A stretch of 64,000 bases of DNA. It comes from Burkholderiaceae bacterium (GTDB taxonomy: Bacteria > Pseudomonadota > Gammaproteobacteria > Burkholderiales > Burkholderiaceae_C). The stretch is taken from positions 1 to 64,000 of the forward strand of contig JAKLLA010000010.1 in NCBI GenBank assembly GCA_023150375.1, given 5' to 3'. A model generated the notes under the pieces. That model was not told where the DNA came from, made no database searches, and was given only the letters and a program-made list of their open reading frames with translations. Both the position numbers and the translations under genes were made by a program. Shown here piece after piece: positions 8,527 to 17,051 of this stretch; position 1 is the first letter of the stretch; every line of letters begins with the position of its first letter.

Positions 8527-9785
8527 GGCACGAGCGTCGCGCAATCGAGCAGCCAGCCCAGTTCACGCGCATCGCTGCTGGCCGCGCTGGTGCGGGCCGG
8601 CACGAAGCCGGGCGTGCAGCGCAGATGCCAGTGCTGGGTCTGTCCCGCAAGGGCGGGGACTTCGATCCGCCAGGTGAAAGGGCCCCGCCGGGCGACCCCG
8701 GTGCGCTGGACGACACCGTCCGGGCCGACCGCTTCCAGCTGCAGCGGGCCGATCTGGGCGCCTTCGTGCCGGCCGCGCAGCAGCAGCGTGGCCGGCTTGT
8801 CGCTGCGCAGGCGCAGCGAAGCCTGCGGCGGCATCCAGCCGTCCGGATGCACATCGGCGACGCAGTCGCGGGTGGCCAGCTGCACCGCCCGATCCTGCCG
8901 CCAGCGCCGCAGGACCGCATCCGCCTCGGATGGCGCCAGCCAGCCGCGGGCCTCGTGCAAGGTGTGTACCAGACGCACCGACAGCGTCGGCTGCGCACCG
9001 TCGGGCAGCTGCCGGCGCAACTCGTCGGCATAGGTCAGCAGCCAGTGTGCAGGGGCGGCCCCCAGATGGCGGTGCACCACCTGCAGCCCCTCCAGGGCCA
9101 CGGTGCGGCGCTGGCTGAGCGTCAGGCCCTGATCGTGCAGGCGGCTGCTGGCCAGCACCTCGTCGACGAAGCCGATGCGGCCTTCGAATCGCGCGAAGAG
9201 CCTGAACCAGAGGTCGTAGTCGAAGGCCGTGCGCAACGCGGTGTCGAGCGCACCGATGGCCTCGATCGCCTCGCGCCGCAGGAACATGGTCGGCTGGCAG
9301 ACGGGACAGCCATCGGCCCAGGCCTGGCGAGGCAGGTCCGGCCGGCCCGTCGGGTACCGTCCGAGGGGACGTCCCTCGAGATCGATGTGCTCGCCCTGCC
9401 CGTACACCGCGACGTGCTCCGGCCGGGCAGCCAGATGTTGCAGGGCCCGGGCCAGCGCGCCCGGGCGGTAGAGGTCGTCGGAGTTCAGCCAGCCCAGGAC
9501 CTGGACATCGGGGTCGGCCAGCGCCTTGGACAGCGCGCGGTTGATCGCGTCGGCCGGCCCGGCGTCGGGTGCACTGGCCCAGACCAGGCCCGGGTGCCGA
9601 CGCGCGAGCCGTTCCAGCACGGCCTGGGTGTCGTCGTCGCTGGCGCCGTCCTGCACGTAGATCCGCAGGCCTTCGACGCCCTGATCCAGCACGCTGCGCA
9701 AGGCCGCTTCCAGGAACCGGGCCTGGTTGCGCGTGGGCATCACCACGGCCACGCCCCGGTGGGGGCTCGCCCAGGGCCCGCTCAT
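8523..9785 (-). CDS. Glycosyltransferase family 2 with C-terminal beta domain
   Basis: This 420-residue inverting GT-A glycosyltransferase starts at ATG 9785, overlapping the stop of the FkbM gene upstream (ATGA). The nucleotide-binding start VAVVMPTRNQARFLEAALRS, the strand IYVQDGASDDDTQAVLERL and the WLNSDDLYRPGAL block (the DxD-equivalent region) are clear. TAFDYDLWFRLFARF is the usual acceptor-side E/D-W block. Residues about 315-420 are not part of the GT2 fold (ASLRLRSDKPATLLLRGR, TWRIEVPALAGQTQHW) and look like a small beta-sandwich. It acts in the cytoplasm or at the inner membrane face on the polymer of this locus. Sugar specificity is unknown. Confidence 0.85.
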   Translation of the reverse strand: MSGPWASPHRGVAVVMPTRNQARFLEAALRSVLDQGVEGLRIYVQDGASDDDTQAVLERLARRHPGLVWASAPDAGPADAINRALSKALADPDVQVLGWLNSDDLYRPGALARALQHLAARPEHVAVYGQGEHIDLEGRPLGRYPTGRPDLPRQAWADGCPVCQPTMFLRREAIEAIGALDTALRTAFDYDLWFRLFARFEGRIGFVDEVLASSRLHDQGLTLSQRRTVALEGLQVVHRHLGAAPAHWLLTYADELRRQLPDGAQPTLSVRLVHTLHEARGWLAPSEADAVLRRWRQDRAVQLATRDCVADVHPDGWMPPQASLRLRSDKPATLLLRGRHEGAQIGPLQLEAVGPDGVVQRTGVARRGPFTWRIEVPALAGQTQHWHLRCTPGFVPARTSAASSDARELGWLLDCATLVP

Positions 9786-10732
9786 CGGCTCGGGGCCGTC
9801 GCGCCCGCCGGTTCGCGCGCCGCAGGTGCCCCGGTCTGCCGGCACAGCGGCCAGACGGTCTGCACATAGGCCAGGCGCGCGGCAGCATCGGCCCGGGCGA
9901 TCTGCTCGCGCGACAGCGGCGTGAACCCCGCGTCGAAGAGTGCCGGCTGTGCCGGGTGCGCCGCACAGACCAGCCCGTCGAAGGCGCTGGTGTGCAGGTC
10001 GAAGTCCGACGACAGCTCGATGCGGTAGCCCGCCCGCCGCAGTGTCGCTTCGACCTGCGCATGCAGGTCCTGCGAGTGGGTGGAGACGAACAGCCGCGCG
10101 ATGCGCCCGGCCGCCAGCCCCCGGGCGCAGCCCTCGAGCATCTCGCCCTCCCAGCCCTGCACGTCGGCGTGCAGCAGGTCCAGCCGCTCGATGTCCGTGT
10201 CGGCCATCCAGGCGTCGACCTCGAAGCGGCCGCGGCCTACGAAGTCCTGCAGGAAGCGACCGGACAGGCCATTGGCCTCGAAGTTGCGTTGCCCGGCCGC
10301 CAGCCGTTCGGTTTCGGGTTCGACCATCGTCACCCGGGCGTCGGGCCGTCGCGATTTCAGCCACATCGAGTAGTGCGCCCAGTAGGCACCCAGCTCGAGC
10401 ATCACCGGCGCTGCTCCCGCCAGCGTCAGCCATTGCTGGAAGGCCAGTTCCTCCAGGGGTTCGTGCACGCCGCGGTTCAGCGCCAGCAGGTCGCTGAAGT
10501 CACCGTAGTAGGCCCCGGGACCTTCGATGCGCACGCGCAGTCCCGCATGGGTCCAGACCCAGCCGTCCTCCACCAGGCCCGCCCTCGGGTGGCGCTCGAT
10601 CAGCAGGTTCAGCGGATCGGCGATCACCTCGCGGAAGCGGCCGCGGAAGTCGGCGGCATCGGCCTTCGGGATGGGCGCCACGACAGGCGCCGCGCCGGCG
10701 GACCGGTCGATCGGCAGGGAAGGGAGCGTCAT
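9782..10732 (-). CDS. FkbM-family methyltransferase
   Basis: This 316-residue SAM-dependent O-methyltransferase belongs to the FkbM family. Motif I is VMLELGAYWAHYSMWLKSR near residue 110, EPETERLAAGQRNF is the adenine/ribose-binding acidic strand, and LDLLHADVQGWEGEMLEGC near residue 182 is the family's late D-x-x-G-x-E block. In surface-glycan loci such enzymes cap or decorate sugars with methyl groups. Both junctions are ATGA overlaps: with the pyruvyl-transferase-like gene upstream and the GT2 gene downstream. This suggests stoichiometric translation from one mRNA. Target sugar unknown. Confidence 0.85.
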   Translation of the reverse strand: MTLPSLPIDRSAGAAPVVAPIPKADAADFRGRFREVIADPLNLLIERHPRAGLVEDGWVWTHAGLRVRIEGPGAYYGDFSDLLALNRGVHEPLEELAFQQWLTLAGAAPVMLELGAYWAHYSMWLKSRRPDARVTMVEPETERLAAGQRNFEANGLSGRFLQDFVGRGRFEVDAWMADTDIERLDLLHADVQGWEGEMLEGCARGLAAGRIARLFVSTHSQDLHAQVEATLRRAGYRIELSSDFDLHTSAFDGLVCAAHPAQPALFDAGFTPLSREQIARADAAARLAYVQTVWPLCRQTGAPAAREPAGATAPSR

Positions 10733-11904
10733 GGGGCGGATTCAGGGGCAGGAACCGGCAGCAGGTCGGCCAGGGCCGGTGGCGTGTCCAGGCCGCAGGC
10801 CTGCAGGTGCTGCGCCATCCGCCCTGCCAGCTCGCGGCGGCGCGCATCGTAGCGCGACAGTGCGGGCAGCATGTGGCGCAGCAGTGGCCCCGGATCGTCG
10901 GCCGGCAGATCGAGCCAGTCGGGGGCGGGCAGATGAGGCAGGGACATCGTCTCGCAGAGTTGGGCCGTGCGCTCGTCGTGGGTGAGCACCAGCGCCGGAG
11001 TGCCCGACTGCAGCGCCGCCATGTTGCCGTGCAGACGCATGCCCAGGCAGAGGTCGAAGCGGCGCATGTGCAGCAGCCAGTCGTCGAAGGCGCTGAAGTA
11101 CACCCCGGCACGGCGCAGATGCCGCGCCAGCGTCGCGATGCCGGCTTCCATGCCGGGAAAATGGTGCAGCGAGTACTCCACCGGCAACTCGGCCGTCTCG
11201 CGCAGCAGGAAGGCCAGCAGCGGGAAGTCCTGCACCACGTAGGTGGCCGCATGCGCCTTGATCAGCTGGTACTGGCGCCGGAACAGGTCGGCCGAGAAGG
11301 TGTAGCCACCACTGTACTCGGTCATGCACAGCGCCAGGTCGGCCCAGCCGGCCCCTTCGTCCAGCAGGACCTGCAGCCGCTGCGCCAGGCGTGCGCCGAG
11401 GTCCGGGGCCGGATGGATGAAGTTCGACGGGCAGCCGGTGACCACTGCCTGCCGGTAGCCCATCTGCTCCAGGATCGCGGCGGTCTGTTCGTCGCGCACC
11501 GACATCGACGGCGAGCTGCCGGCCAGCTGCGCCAGGAAGCGCTGCGTCCACGGGCCCAGCGCCTCGAAGCGGGTGTCGGCCGGCAGCTGGCAGCCCAGCC
11601 CGAAGGGCACGGTGCGCACGCGTGACGACTGCAGACTCTCGAAGCGTTCCTGGTTGGCCTGCTCGTGCTCGGGCGACAGGCCGATCCAGTTCGAACAGGC
11701 CATCAGCACCGCGGTGTCGGGCGCGACCAGATCGTTGAGCAGGGCGAAGGTGCCGGCCTGCGCCTGCGGGAAGAAGCGCTGCGTGAGGGCGTAGCGAAAG
11801 GCGAAGTTGCCGGCGTTGTTGCCGTTGCGCCGATCGATCTCGGCAGCCGGCAGCAGGGCCGCGCCGTCGATCGCGTGGCGGTCCTGGAGGTCGAGGATCC
11901 ACAT
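10729..11904 (-). CDS. Polysaccharide pyruvyl transferase-family protein
   Basis: This 391-residue protein resembles the WcaK/CsaB/AmsJ polysaccharide pyruvyl transferase family, which moves pyruvate from PEP to a sugar as a ketal. The fold signature is RRNGNNAGNFAFRYALTQ at the N-terminus (GNxGD-like start), AVVTGCPSNF in the middle and the hallmark LCLGMRLHGNMAALQSGTP near residue 288. ATG at 11904 is chosen because it lies 2 bases after the upstream stop. A paralogous gene lies at 19144-20379. Pyruvylation would add negative charge to the polymer. Some family members act on other substrates, so the reaction is inferred. Confidence 0.78.
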   Translation of the reverse strand: MWILDLQDRHAIDGAALLPAAEIDRRNGNNAGNFAFRYALTQRFFPQAQAGTFALLNDLVAPDTAVLMACSNWIGLSPEHEQANQERFESLQSSRVRTVPFGLGCQLPADTRFEALGPWTQRFLAQLAGSSPSMSVRDEQTAAILEQMGYRQAVVTGCPSNFIHPAPDLGARLAQRLQVLLDEGAGWADLALCMTEYSGGYTFSADLFRRQYQLIKAHAATYVVQDFPLLAFLLRETAELPVEYSLHHFPGMEAGIATLARHLRRAGVYFSAFDDWLLHMRRFDLCLGMRLHGNMAALQSGTPALVLTHDERTAQLCETMSLPHLPAPDWLDLPADDPGPLLRHMLPALSRYDARRRELAGRMAQHLQACGLDTPPALADLLPVPAPESAP

Positions 11905-11906
11905 GG

Positions 11907-12332
11907 TCAGGCCTCGGAGCGGGGGCGGTAGAGCTCGCGGTGCAGCCGGCGCAGGTGGCGGGTGGACCATTCGAAGGCGTTGTCCGGCGCCCGGCTGGTC
12001 AGCAGCAGCCAGCCGTAGAGCTGGACGGCACGACGAAACCGGCGCGCCACCAGCGCGTCGTCGGCCATCTGCAGCACGGCCTCGCGCATGGGCCGGGCCT
12101 GGCCGAACAAGCGTTCGGCGGTGAGCTGCTGCCAGCGCTGGAAGGCCGGATCGGCGGCGACGGCGAACAGTGCCTCCTGGTGGGCACGCAACTGCAGCCC
12201 GCCCGACAGCATCAGTGCGCCGTCCGGGATGCCATGTTCGAGCCGCTCGAGCTCGACGAGATAGACCGCGCGCAGCAACCTGAACCCGCTGCGCACGACC
12301 TGCTCGGCCCGGCTGATCGGCAGGCTGCTCAT
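11907..12332 (-). CDS. Small hypothetical protein in the polysaccharide locus
   Basis: I do not recognise this 141-residue protein. It is rich in Arg, Leu and Ala, predicted all-helical, and has no signal peptide or membrane span. The middle reads LRAHQEALFAVAADPAFQRW and the end RHLRRLHRELYRPR, compatible with a small helical bundle or TPR-like adaptor. It starts at ATG 12332 after a 106-base spacer from the giant glycosyltransferase and ends 2 bases before the pyruvyl-transferase-like gene, so it sits in the same transcription unit. A helper for the adjacent enzymes is possible but unproven. Confidence 0.6.
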   Translation of the reverse strand: MSSLPISRAEQVVRSGFRLLRAVYLVELERLEHGIPDGALMLSGGLQLRAHQEALFAVAADPAFQRWQQLTAERLFGQARPMREAVLQMADDALVARRFRRAVQLYGWLLLTSRAPDNAFEWSTRHLRRLHRELYRPRSEA

Positions 12333-12438
12333 GTCGCGCCCCTGCGGTCGCGGCGTGACCCCTGCCACGGTCTCACGGCGCTCGTGCCCTTTCCCGGGCG
12401 GAGCATGCGCTGCGTTCGCAGCAACTGTGCGCAGCGGT

Positions 12439-15400
12439 TCATGCCACCTCCAGCATGTCCAGGTCGGCGGCCGACCGGGCCACGATCCCGCAGGGGCTGT
12501 CGCCGTCGGCCAGGGGCAGTCGGGACCGCTTCGGGTCCGCGTACAGGGCCTGCATGCTGCGTTCGATCGCGAAACGGTCCGCGGGTGCCCTGCGCAGGTG
12601 GACGGTGCAGGCCAGCCGGTCGAAACCCGGGATGTCGCGGAACTCGCGCGTGGCCCGGATCTGGGTCGTCAACGGGCGCAGGCGGGTCTCGTGGAGGCGG
12701 CGAATGCGCTCGTCGCTCCAGCCGGGGGCGTGCAGCAGCACCAGGAGGCGGTGGCTCACGCCGATGGACTGGCCCAGCGCGCAGTCGGCCAGCCGCAGCG
12801 CGGCCTCGACATCCTGGTCGAGCGGGACGATCACGTTCACCTGTCCCTTCAGCACGATGCCGCTGTACTGGAGGTCCTCGATCGCCCGCGGCGCTGCGGC
12901 TGCGCTGTCGCCTGTGCCGGCGCGCTCGCGGTCGGCCTCGGAGGTGCTGTAGTTGTTGTGGATGCCGTAGCGCGCGCAGATCTCCGCCACCTCGCGTTCC
13001 GAGCGCAGCGGGTCGCCGTGCTCGATGCCCGTGCCGTTGAAGTAGTACAGGCCGATCGGCGTCGGGTAGAGCTTCAGCGGGCCGACGTGATGGGCGATGC
13101 GGCACCAGAAGTCGTAGTCCCCGGCGATGCGGTAGCGCTCCTCGAAGCCGCCGATGTCGCGGTGGACGCTGCGGCGCCACATCGGCTGGGAGCCCACGTG
13201 GTTGCCGATGCGCAGCTGCTCGAGGCTGTAGTCCGGCCAGCCCCAGGACCGCACCGGCTGGTGATCGGCGAAGGGCTCGTTCGGAATCTCCGAGAGGTAC
13301 TGGGCCGGGTAGACGAGCTGCACCTCGGGTTCGGCGTCGAGGGTCTCGGCCAGGCGTTCGAAGAAGTCGCGGCGATGGCGGTCGTCCAGGTTGGCGTTGC
13401 TGAGGTAGCGCGAACGCGCACCGCGTGCAGCACGGTTCCAGGCCCGGTAGAGCGATTCGCGTTCGACGGTGCGCAGGAAGCGCAGGCCGCGCGTGGCGCG
13501 CACCCGCGGCAGCACGAGCTCCCGCTCGCCCCCGGGCGAGGCACTGTCGATCAGCAGCACCTCCATCCTGCCGGCCGCCAGCTCGGTCTGGTCGGTCAGG
13601 TCGTCGAGGCAGCCCTGCATGAACGCGGCACCGTTGTAGATCGACACCAGGGCCCCCGAACGCAGCGGCTCTTTGCCGAAACGCAGGCCCCGGCCGGTGA
13701 TCTCGTCGGGGTGGCCGTCGATCAGGCGTGCCAGCCAGTCCGCGCGCTCCTCGGGGTGGGCATCGAACAGCAGGGGCTCGAGGGTCGGGTCGGACCAGTC
13801 GAGCGGCCGCTGGGCGTGCAGCAGCAGGCACTCCAGGAAGGTGCCCGACTGGGTCGAGCCGCCGCGGGCGGCCGCGCGCGCCTTCAGTTCGGCGGGGGCC
13901 CGGCCGGCCGCTTCGCGCAGTTCGGGCAGCCGCGCGAGGCAGGCCTGCAGCTGGCGTGCGATGCCCATCGGGGCCTGCGGGTCCAGCGTTTCCACGAGAT
14001 CGCCGTAGACCTCCTCGTTGATCGGGGATCGCCAGGTCAGCGCCGGCGTGCCGCACAGGAGGGACTCCCCCGGCGGCAGCCCGAAGCCTTCGATCGACGA
14101 GGGGTAGAGCGTCAGGGCCGCCCCGGCATAGGCTGCCGGCATCTCCTCGTCGTCCACCGACAGCCGGCGCACCTCCCAGGCGCCGAGATGCCGCTCGAGC
14201 TCCGGCTCCAGGGTCCAGACGTCGCCCCAGTCGCCGCCGCCGAGGAACAGCAGGGGCCAGCGTGCCGGCAGTTCCGGCTGCTGGCGGGCCAGTTCTCCGA
14301 GGGCCTGGCACACCGCCTCGACGTTCTTGTAGCCGCGGTAACCGAAGCGCTCGCCGGCGAACAGCAGGTAGGGGCCGCGCAGCCCGTGGCGGCGCCGGAA
14401 GGCCGTCACGGCAGCGGCTCCCGGGGGGGCGAAATGGGCCGGAAAGGCGTTGTGGGAGACGTAGACCCGCTTGCCCGTCGTGGCCTCGGGGTAGAAGCGC
14501 AGCAGGTCGTCCGCCGTCGTGCGGGAAATGCAGAGGTAGGCGTCGGCATAGGCGATCGCCGCCCGCTTCTCGGCCCACTCCGGATCCAACCCGCAGTCCG
14601 GATTCATCCGCTCGGGGATGCAGTCGTGCATCAGCAGCAGCGCAGGCGTGCGCAGCGGCCGCGTGTAATAGGTGGAGATGAACAGCGTGGCCCGCTGCTC
14701 GTCGCAGGCCTGCTGCAGCAGGGCAGGGTCGTCCGTGCGGCCGTGCGCCGGCACGGTGAGCACGCGGTAACGGTCCAGGATCTGCTGCGGCGGCGCGTGT
14801 GCGGCGCCCTGGCGCTGCAGCAGCACGAAGCGGTCGGCAAAACCCAGCCGTGCCCAGTCGCCCAGCAGTCGGTTCCAGACCTGTGCAATGCCGCTGCGCG
14901 CGTACTGGTAGAAGATCAGATCCACCACGATGCAGGCGCCAGCGCCGACCGCGGGGGCGGCGGCGTCCTGGGCGCAGGCGCCGGGCATCGCCACCACGAC
15001 CGGGGGCGCAGGCGCCTCGTCGCAGGTGGTCAGCTCACGCACGAGCTGCGCTTCGCCGAGGCTGCCGCCGGCCCAGTCCAGCAACTGGCGCACCCGGGTG
15101 GCCGCGTCGTGCCGACGGCTGACATGCCGGAAGGCCGCCTCGACCCGGGTGGCCATGCCATCACCATCGGCCTGACCCTCCCGGATCGCGCCGAGCACCG
15201 AATCGGGGTCATGGCGATCGAAGGGGAGGTAGAGGCTTTGCGGCAGCACCATGGCCGACCGTTCTCCCTCGGGCGGTGCCTGCAGCAGCAGGCCTCCGCA
15301 GGCGATCACCTCGAAGGGGCGGCAGGTGAGGCTGTCCGAGACCGACGGAAGGTTCAGCTGCAGCGCGAAGCGGTTCAGGTCGGCGACGTAGCGCCCGATC

Positions 15401-16065
15401 ATCGTGCGCCGGTCCAGCTGGTCCGAGGGCAGCAGGTCCTCGATCAGGGCCTCGGGGGCGCTTCGCAGCCGCTCGGCGATGCGCTCGCGGTCGGCGTAGG
15501 GGCTGCTGCCCATGAACTCGAGCCGCTTGCCGCGGAAGAATGCACGCGGATCGCGCTGTGGCCGCGGCCGCTCGCGCCGGAACACCGAGAGGTCGGCACA
15601 GAAGGGGAGGAAGGTCACCGGAAGGCGCAGTCCCAGCCGGCGCAGCAGCCCCACATCGCTCTCGTGGTTGCACGCCAGGTGGGTGGCCACCTCTGCGGCG
15701 GACAGCACGGCGGTGTCGAACAGACGGGCCAGTTCGGCGTCGCGGCGGATCCAGTCGGCGGCGAGATGCTCCTGCAGCAGGCCGATGCGCGGCCCGGGCC
15801 AGGCGCGCAGCGCATCGCGCAGGCGCGCGTCCTGATGCAGAGGCTGCGAATGCCAGTCCAAGCCGCACAGCAACAGGGGGTCGTGACAGCGCTGCGCCAG
15901 CAACTCGAACAGGCCGCCGTCGTCCTCCACGGCGCCGGCCCCCCAGGCCGCCCGGGGTTGTACCAGCCGGACCTCGTGCCCGAGGGCTCTCGCACCGTGA
16001 ACGTAGCTTTCCAGGGAACTCCAGCCATGCTGCCCGGTGGCCTGGCCGACGACGACGATTCGCAT
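12439..16065 (-). CDS. Three-module giant glycosyltransferase (CgeB-like + GT4 + GT2)
   Basis: This 1208-residue protein appears to fuse three transferase modules. Residues 1-330 are GT-B-like and resemble CgeB/Glyco_trans_1_2 proteins (MRIVVVGQATGQHGW; CRPFEVIACGGLLLQAP near 247). Residues about 378-770 are a GT4 enzyme (VDLIFYQYARSGIAQVW; FAGERFGYRGYKNVEAV; donor block SSIEGFGLPPGESLLCG near 655). Residues about 800-1010 are a GT2 enzyme (SGALVSIYNGAAFMQGCL; YLSNANLDDRHRRDF; IAGDYDFWCRIAHH). The last 190 residues are of unknown fold. ATG 16065 is the start; an in-frame upstream stretch lacks conserved sequence. A single polypeptide could add two or three sugars processively. No membrane segments are visible. 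Confidence 0.85.
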   Translation of the reverse strand: MRIVVVGQATGQHGWSSLESYVHGARALGHEVRLVQPRAAWGAGAVEDDGGLFELLAQRCHDPLLLCGLDWHSQPLHQDARLRDALRAWPGPRIGLLQEHLAADWIRRDAELARLFDTAVLSAAEVATHLACNHESDVGLLRRLGLRLPVTFLPFCADLSVFRRERPRPQRDPRAFFRGKRLEFMGSSPYADRERIAERLRSAPEALIEDLLPSDQLDRRTMIGRYVADLNRFALQLNLPSVSDSLTCRPFEVIACGGLLLQAPPEGERSAMVLPQSLYLPFDRHDPDSVLGAIREGQADGDGMATRVEAAFRHVSRRHDAATRVRQLLDWAGGSLGEAQLVRELTTCDEAPAPPVVVAMPGACAQDAAAPAVGAGACIVVDLIFYQYARSGIAQVWNRLLGDWARLGFADRFVLLQRQGAAHAPPQQILDRYRVLTVPAHGRTDDPALLQQACDEQRATLFISTYYTRPLRTPALLLMHDCIPERMNPDCGLDPEWAEKRAAIAYADAYLCISRTTADDLLRFYPEATTGKRVYVSHNAFPAHFAPPGAAAVTAFRRRHGLRGPYLLFAGERFGYRGYKNVEAVCQALGELARQQPELPARWPLLFLGGGDWGDVWTLEPELERHLGAWEVRRLSVDDEEMPAAYAGAALTLYPSSIEGFGLPPGESLLCGTPALTWRSPINEEVYGDLVETLDPQAPMGIARQLQACLARLPELREAAGRAPAELKARAAARGGSTQSGTFLECLLLHAQRPLDWSDPTLEPLLFDAHPEERADWLARLIDGHPDEITGRGLRFGKEPLRSGALVSIYNGAAFMQGCLDDLTDQTELAAGRMEVLLIDSASPGGERELVLPRVRATRGLRFLRTVERESLYRAWNRAARGARSRYLSNANLDDRHRRDFFERLAETLDAEPEVQLVYPAQYLSEIPNEPFADHQPVRSWGWPDYSLEQLRIGNHVGSQPMWRRSVHRDIGGFEERYRIAGDYDFWCRIAHHVGPLKLYPTPIGLYYFNGTGIEHGDPLRSEREVAEICARYGIHNNYSTSEADRERAGTGDSAAAAPRAIEDLQYSGIVLKGQVNVIVPLDQDVEAALRLADCALGQSIGVSHRLLVLLHAPGWSDERIRRLHETRLRPLTTQIRATREFRDIPGFDRLACTVHLRRAPADRFAIERSMQALYADPKRSRLPLADGDSPCGIVARSAADLDMLEVA

Positions 16066-16235
16066 GCAGGTAATGCTAACAGGCCTACCCTCGGGGGAAC
16101 CCGGGGTGGGCGAACCCTGCGTCCTGCCGGCCGGCCGATGCAGGGCGAGCTTCCCGGCCGATCCCGGGCGGGGCGGACCGGATGCGGATCCTCCGCGCCC
16201 GTACACTGGCGCCATCCAGCCAAGGGAGGGACACG

Positions 16236-17012
16236 ATGTCCTACAACCATCAGCATCTGGCCTACCACCGCCTGGCGCGCTACCTCCGCTTCGACGGGCA
16301 GCGCATCCTGGAGATCGGCGGCAACGACAGTGCGGAGTCCGCGATGCCTTTCGTGCAGGCCGGTGCGGCCGAGGTCGTCGTCAGCGGGCTCGGCCATGTG
16401 CACCGGGAAGGCCAGGATGCCAGCCGCTCGATCCGCATCGTCCGGGCCGATGCGCACAAGCTCCGCGATGTCTTCGGAGCGGCCAGTTTCGACATCGTCT
16501 ACGGGCTGTCGGTGATCGAGCACATCCCCATGCTGTCCCACTTCCTGGAGCAGGTGTTCCACGTGCTCCGGCCGGGGGGATTCGCCTTCTTCGAAGGCGA
16601 TCCGATCTGGACCAGCCCGCGCGGGCATCACGTCTGGGTGCAGAGCCCCAGCGGGAATTACTACTTCTCCCAGCCGGCGGGCACCCGGTCGATCAATCCG
16701 ATTCCCGACTGGGGGCATCTGACGATGGACCGCGATGCGCTGGCGGCAGTGATCCGGCAGCGGCACCCGCAGGTGCCGGAGGCCGACGTCGGCGCCATCT
16801 GCGACTACGTCCACGCCGGCCCGGCCATCACCCGGCTGTCGCATCGTGACATCGCCCTGTCTTTCTCTAACGCACCGTTGGTGACGTTGCATCTGGTCAC
16901 CAATTCGCTGGACGTGCCGCCCGACATCGCCACCGAACTGAGGCGGCGCCACGGCGACGGCAGCGACTACGGCATCAGTGCGATGCAGTACGTGCTCTGG
17001 AAACCCCGCTGA
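16236..17012 (+). CDS. SAM-dependent methyltransferase (Methyltransf_11-like)
   Basis: This 258-residue class I methyltransferase starts at ATG 16236 behind a strong ribosome site (AGGGAGGG, 5-bp spacer). Motif I is RILEIGGNDSAESAM near residues 22-36. The motif IV region is FDIVYGLSVIEHIPMLSHFL, and the next strand reads FHVLRPGGFAFFEGDPI. Related proteins appear in glycan loci as sugar or lipid methylases. It is transcribed away from the giant glycosyltransferase and toward the beta-helix gene, alone on its strand, so it has its own promoter in the 170-base gap (16066-16235). The substrate is not evident. Confidence 0.8.
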   Translation: MSYNHQHLAYHRLARYLRFDGQRILEIGGNDSAESAMPFVQAGAAEVVVSGLGHVHREGQDASRSIRIVRADAHKLRDVFGAASFDIVYGLSVIEHIPMLSHFLEQVFHVLRPGGFAFFEGDPIWTSPRGHHVWVQSPSGNYYFSQPAGTRSINPIPDWGHLTMDRDALAAVIRQRHPQVPEADVGAICDYVHAGPAITRLSHRDIALSFSNAPLVTLHLVTNSLDVPPDIATELRRRHGDGSDYGISAMQYVLWKPR

Positions 17013-17051
17013 CGCACGGCCGGCCTGTGCGCCCGTGCCGAAGGGCCGGGC

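Noticed and set aside
9786-10433. N-terminal extension of the GT2 gene into the FkbM gene
   Set aside because: The extension is low-complexity and antisense-free shadow sequence; the GT2 fold begins at ATG 9785.
12331-16515. A 1394-codon open frame on the plus strand across the giant glycosyltransferase
   Set aside because: It is antisense to the clear three-module enzyme, has no recognisable motif and reflects the codon bias of high-GC DNA.
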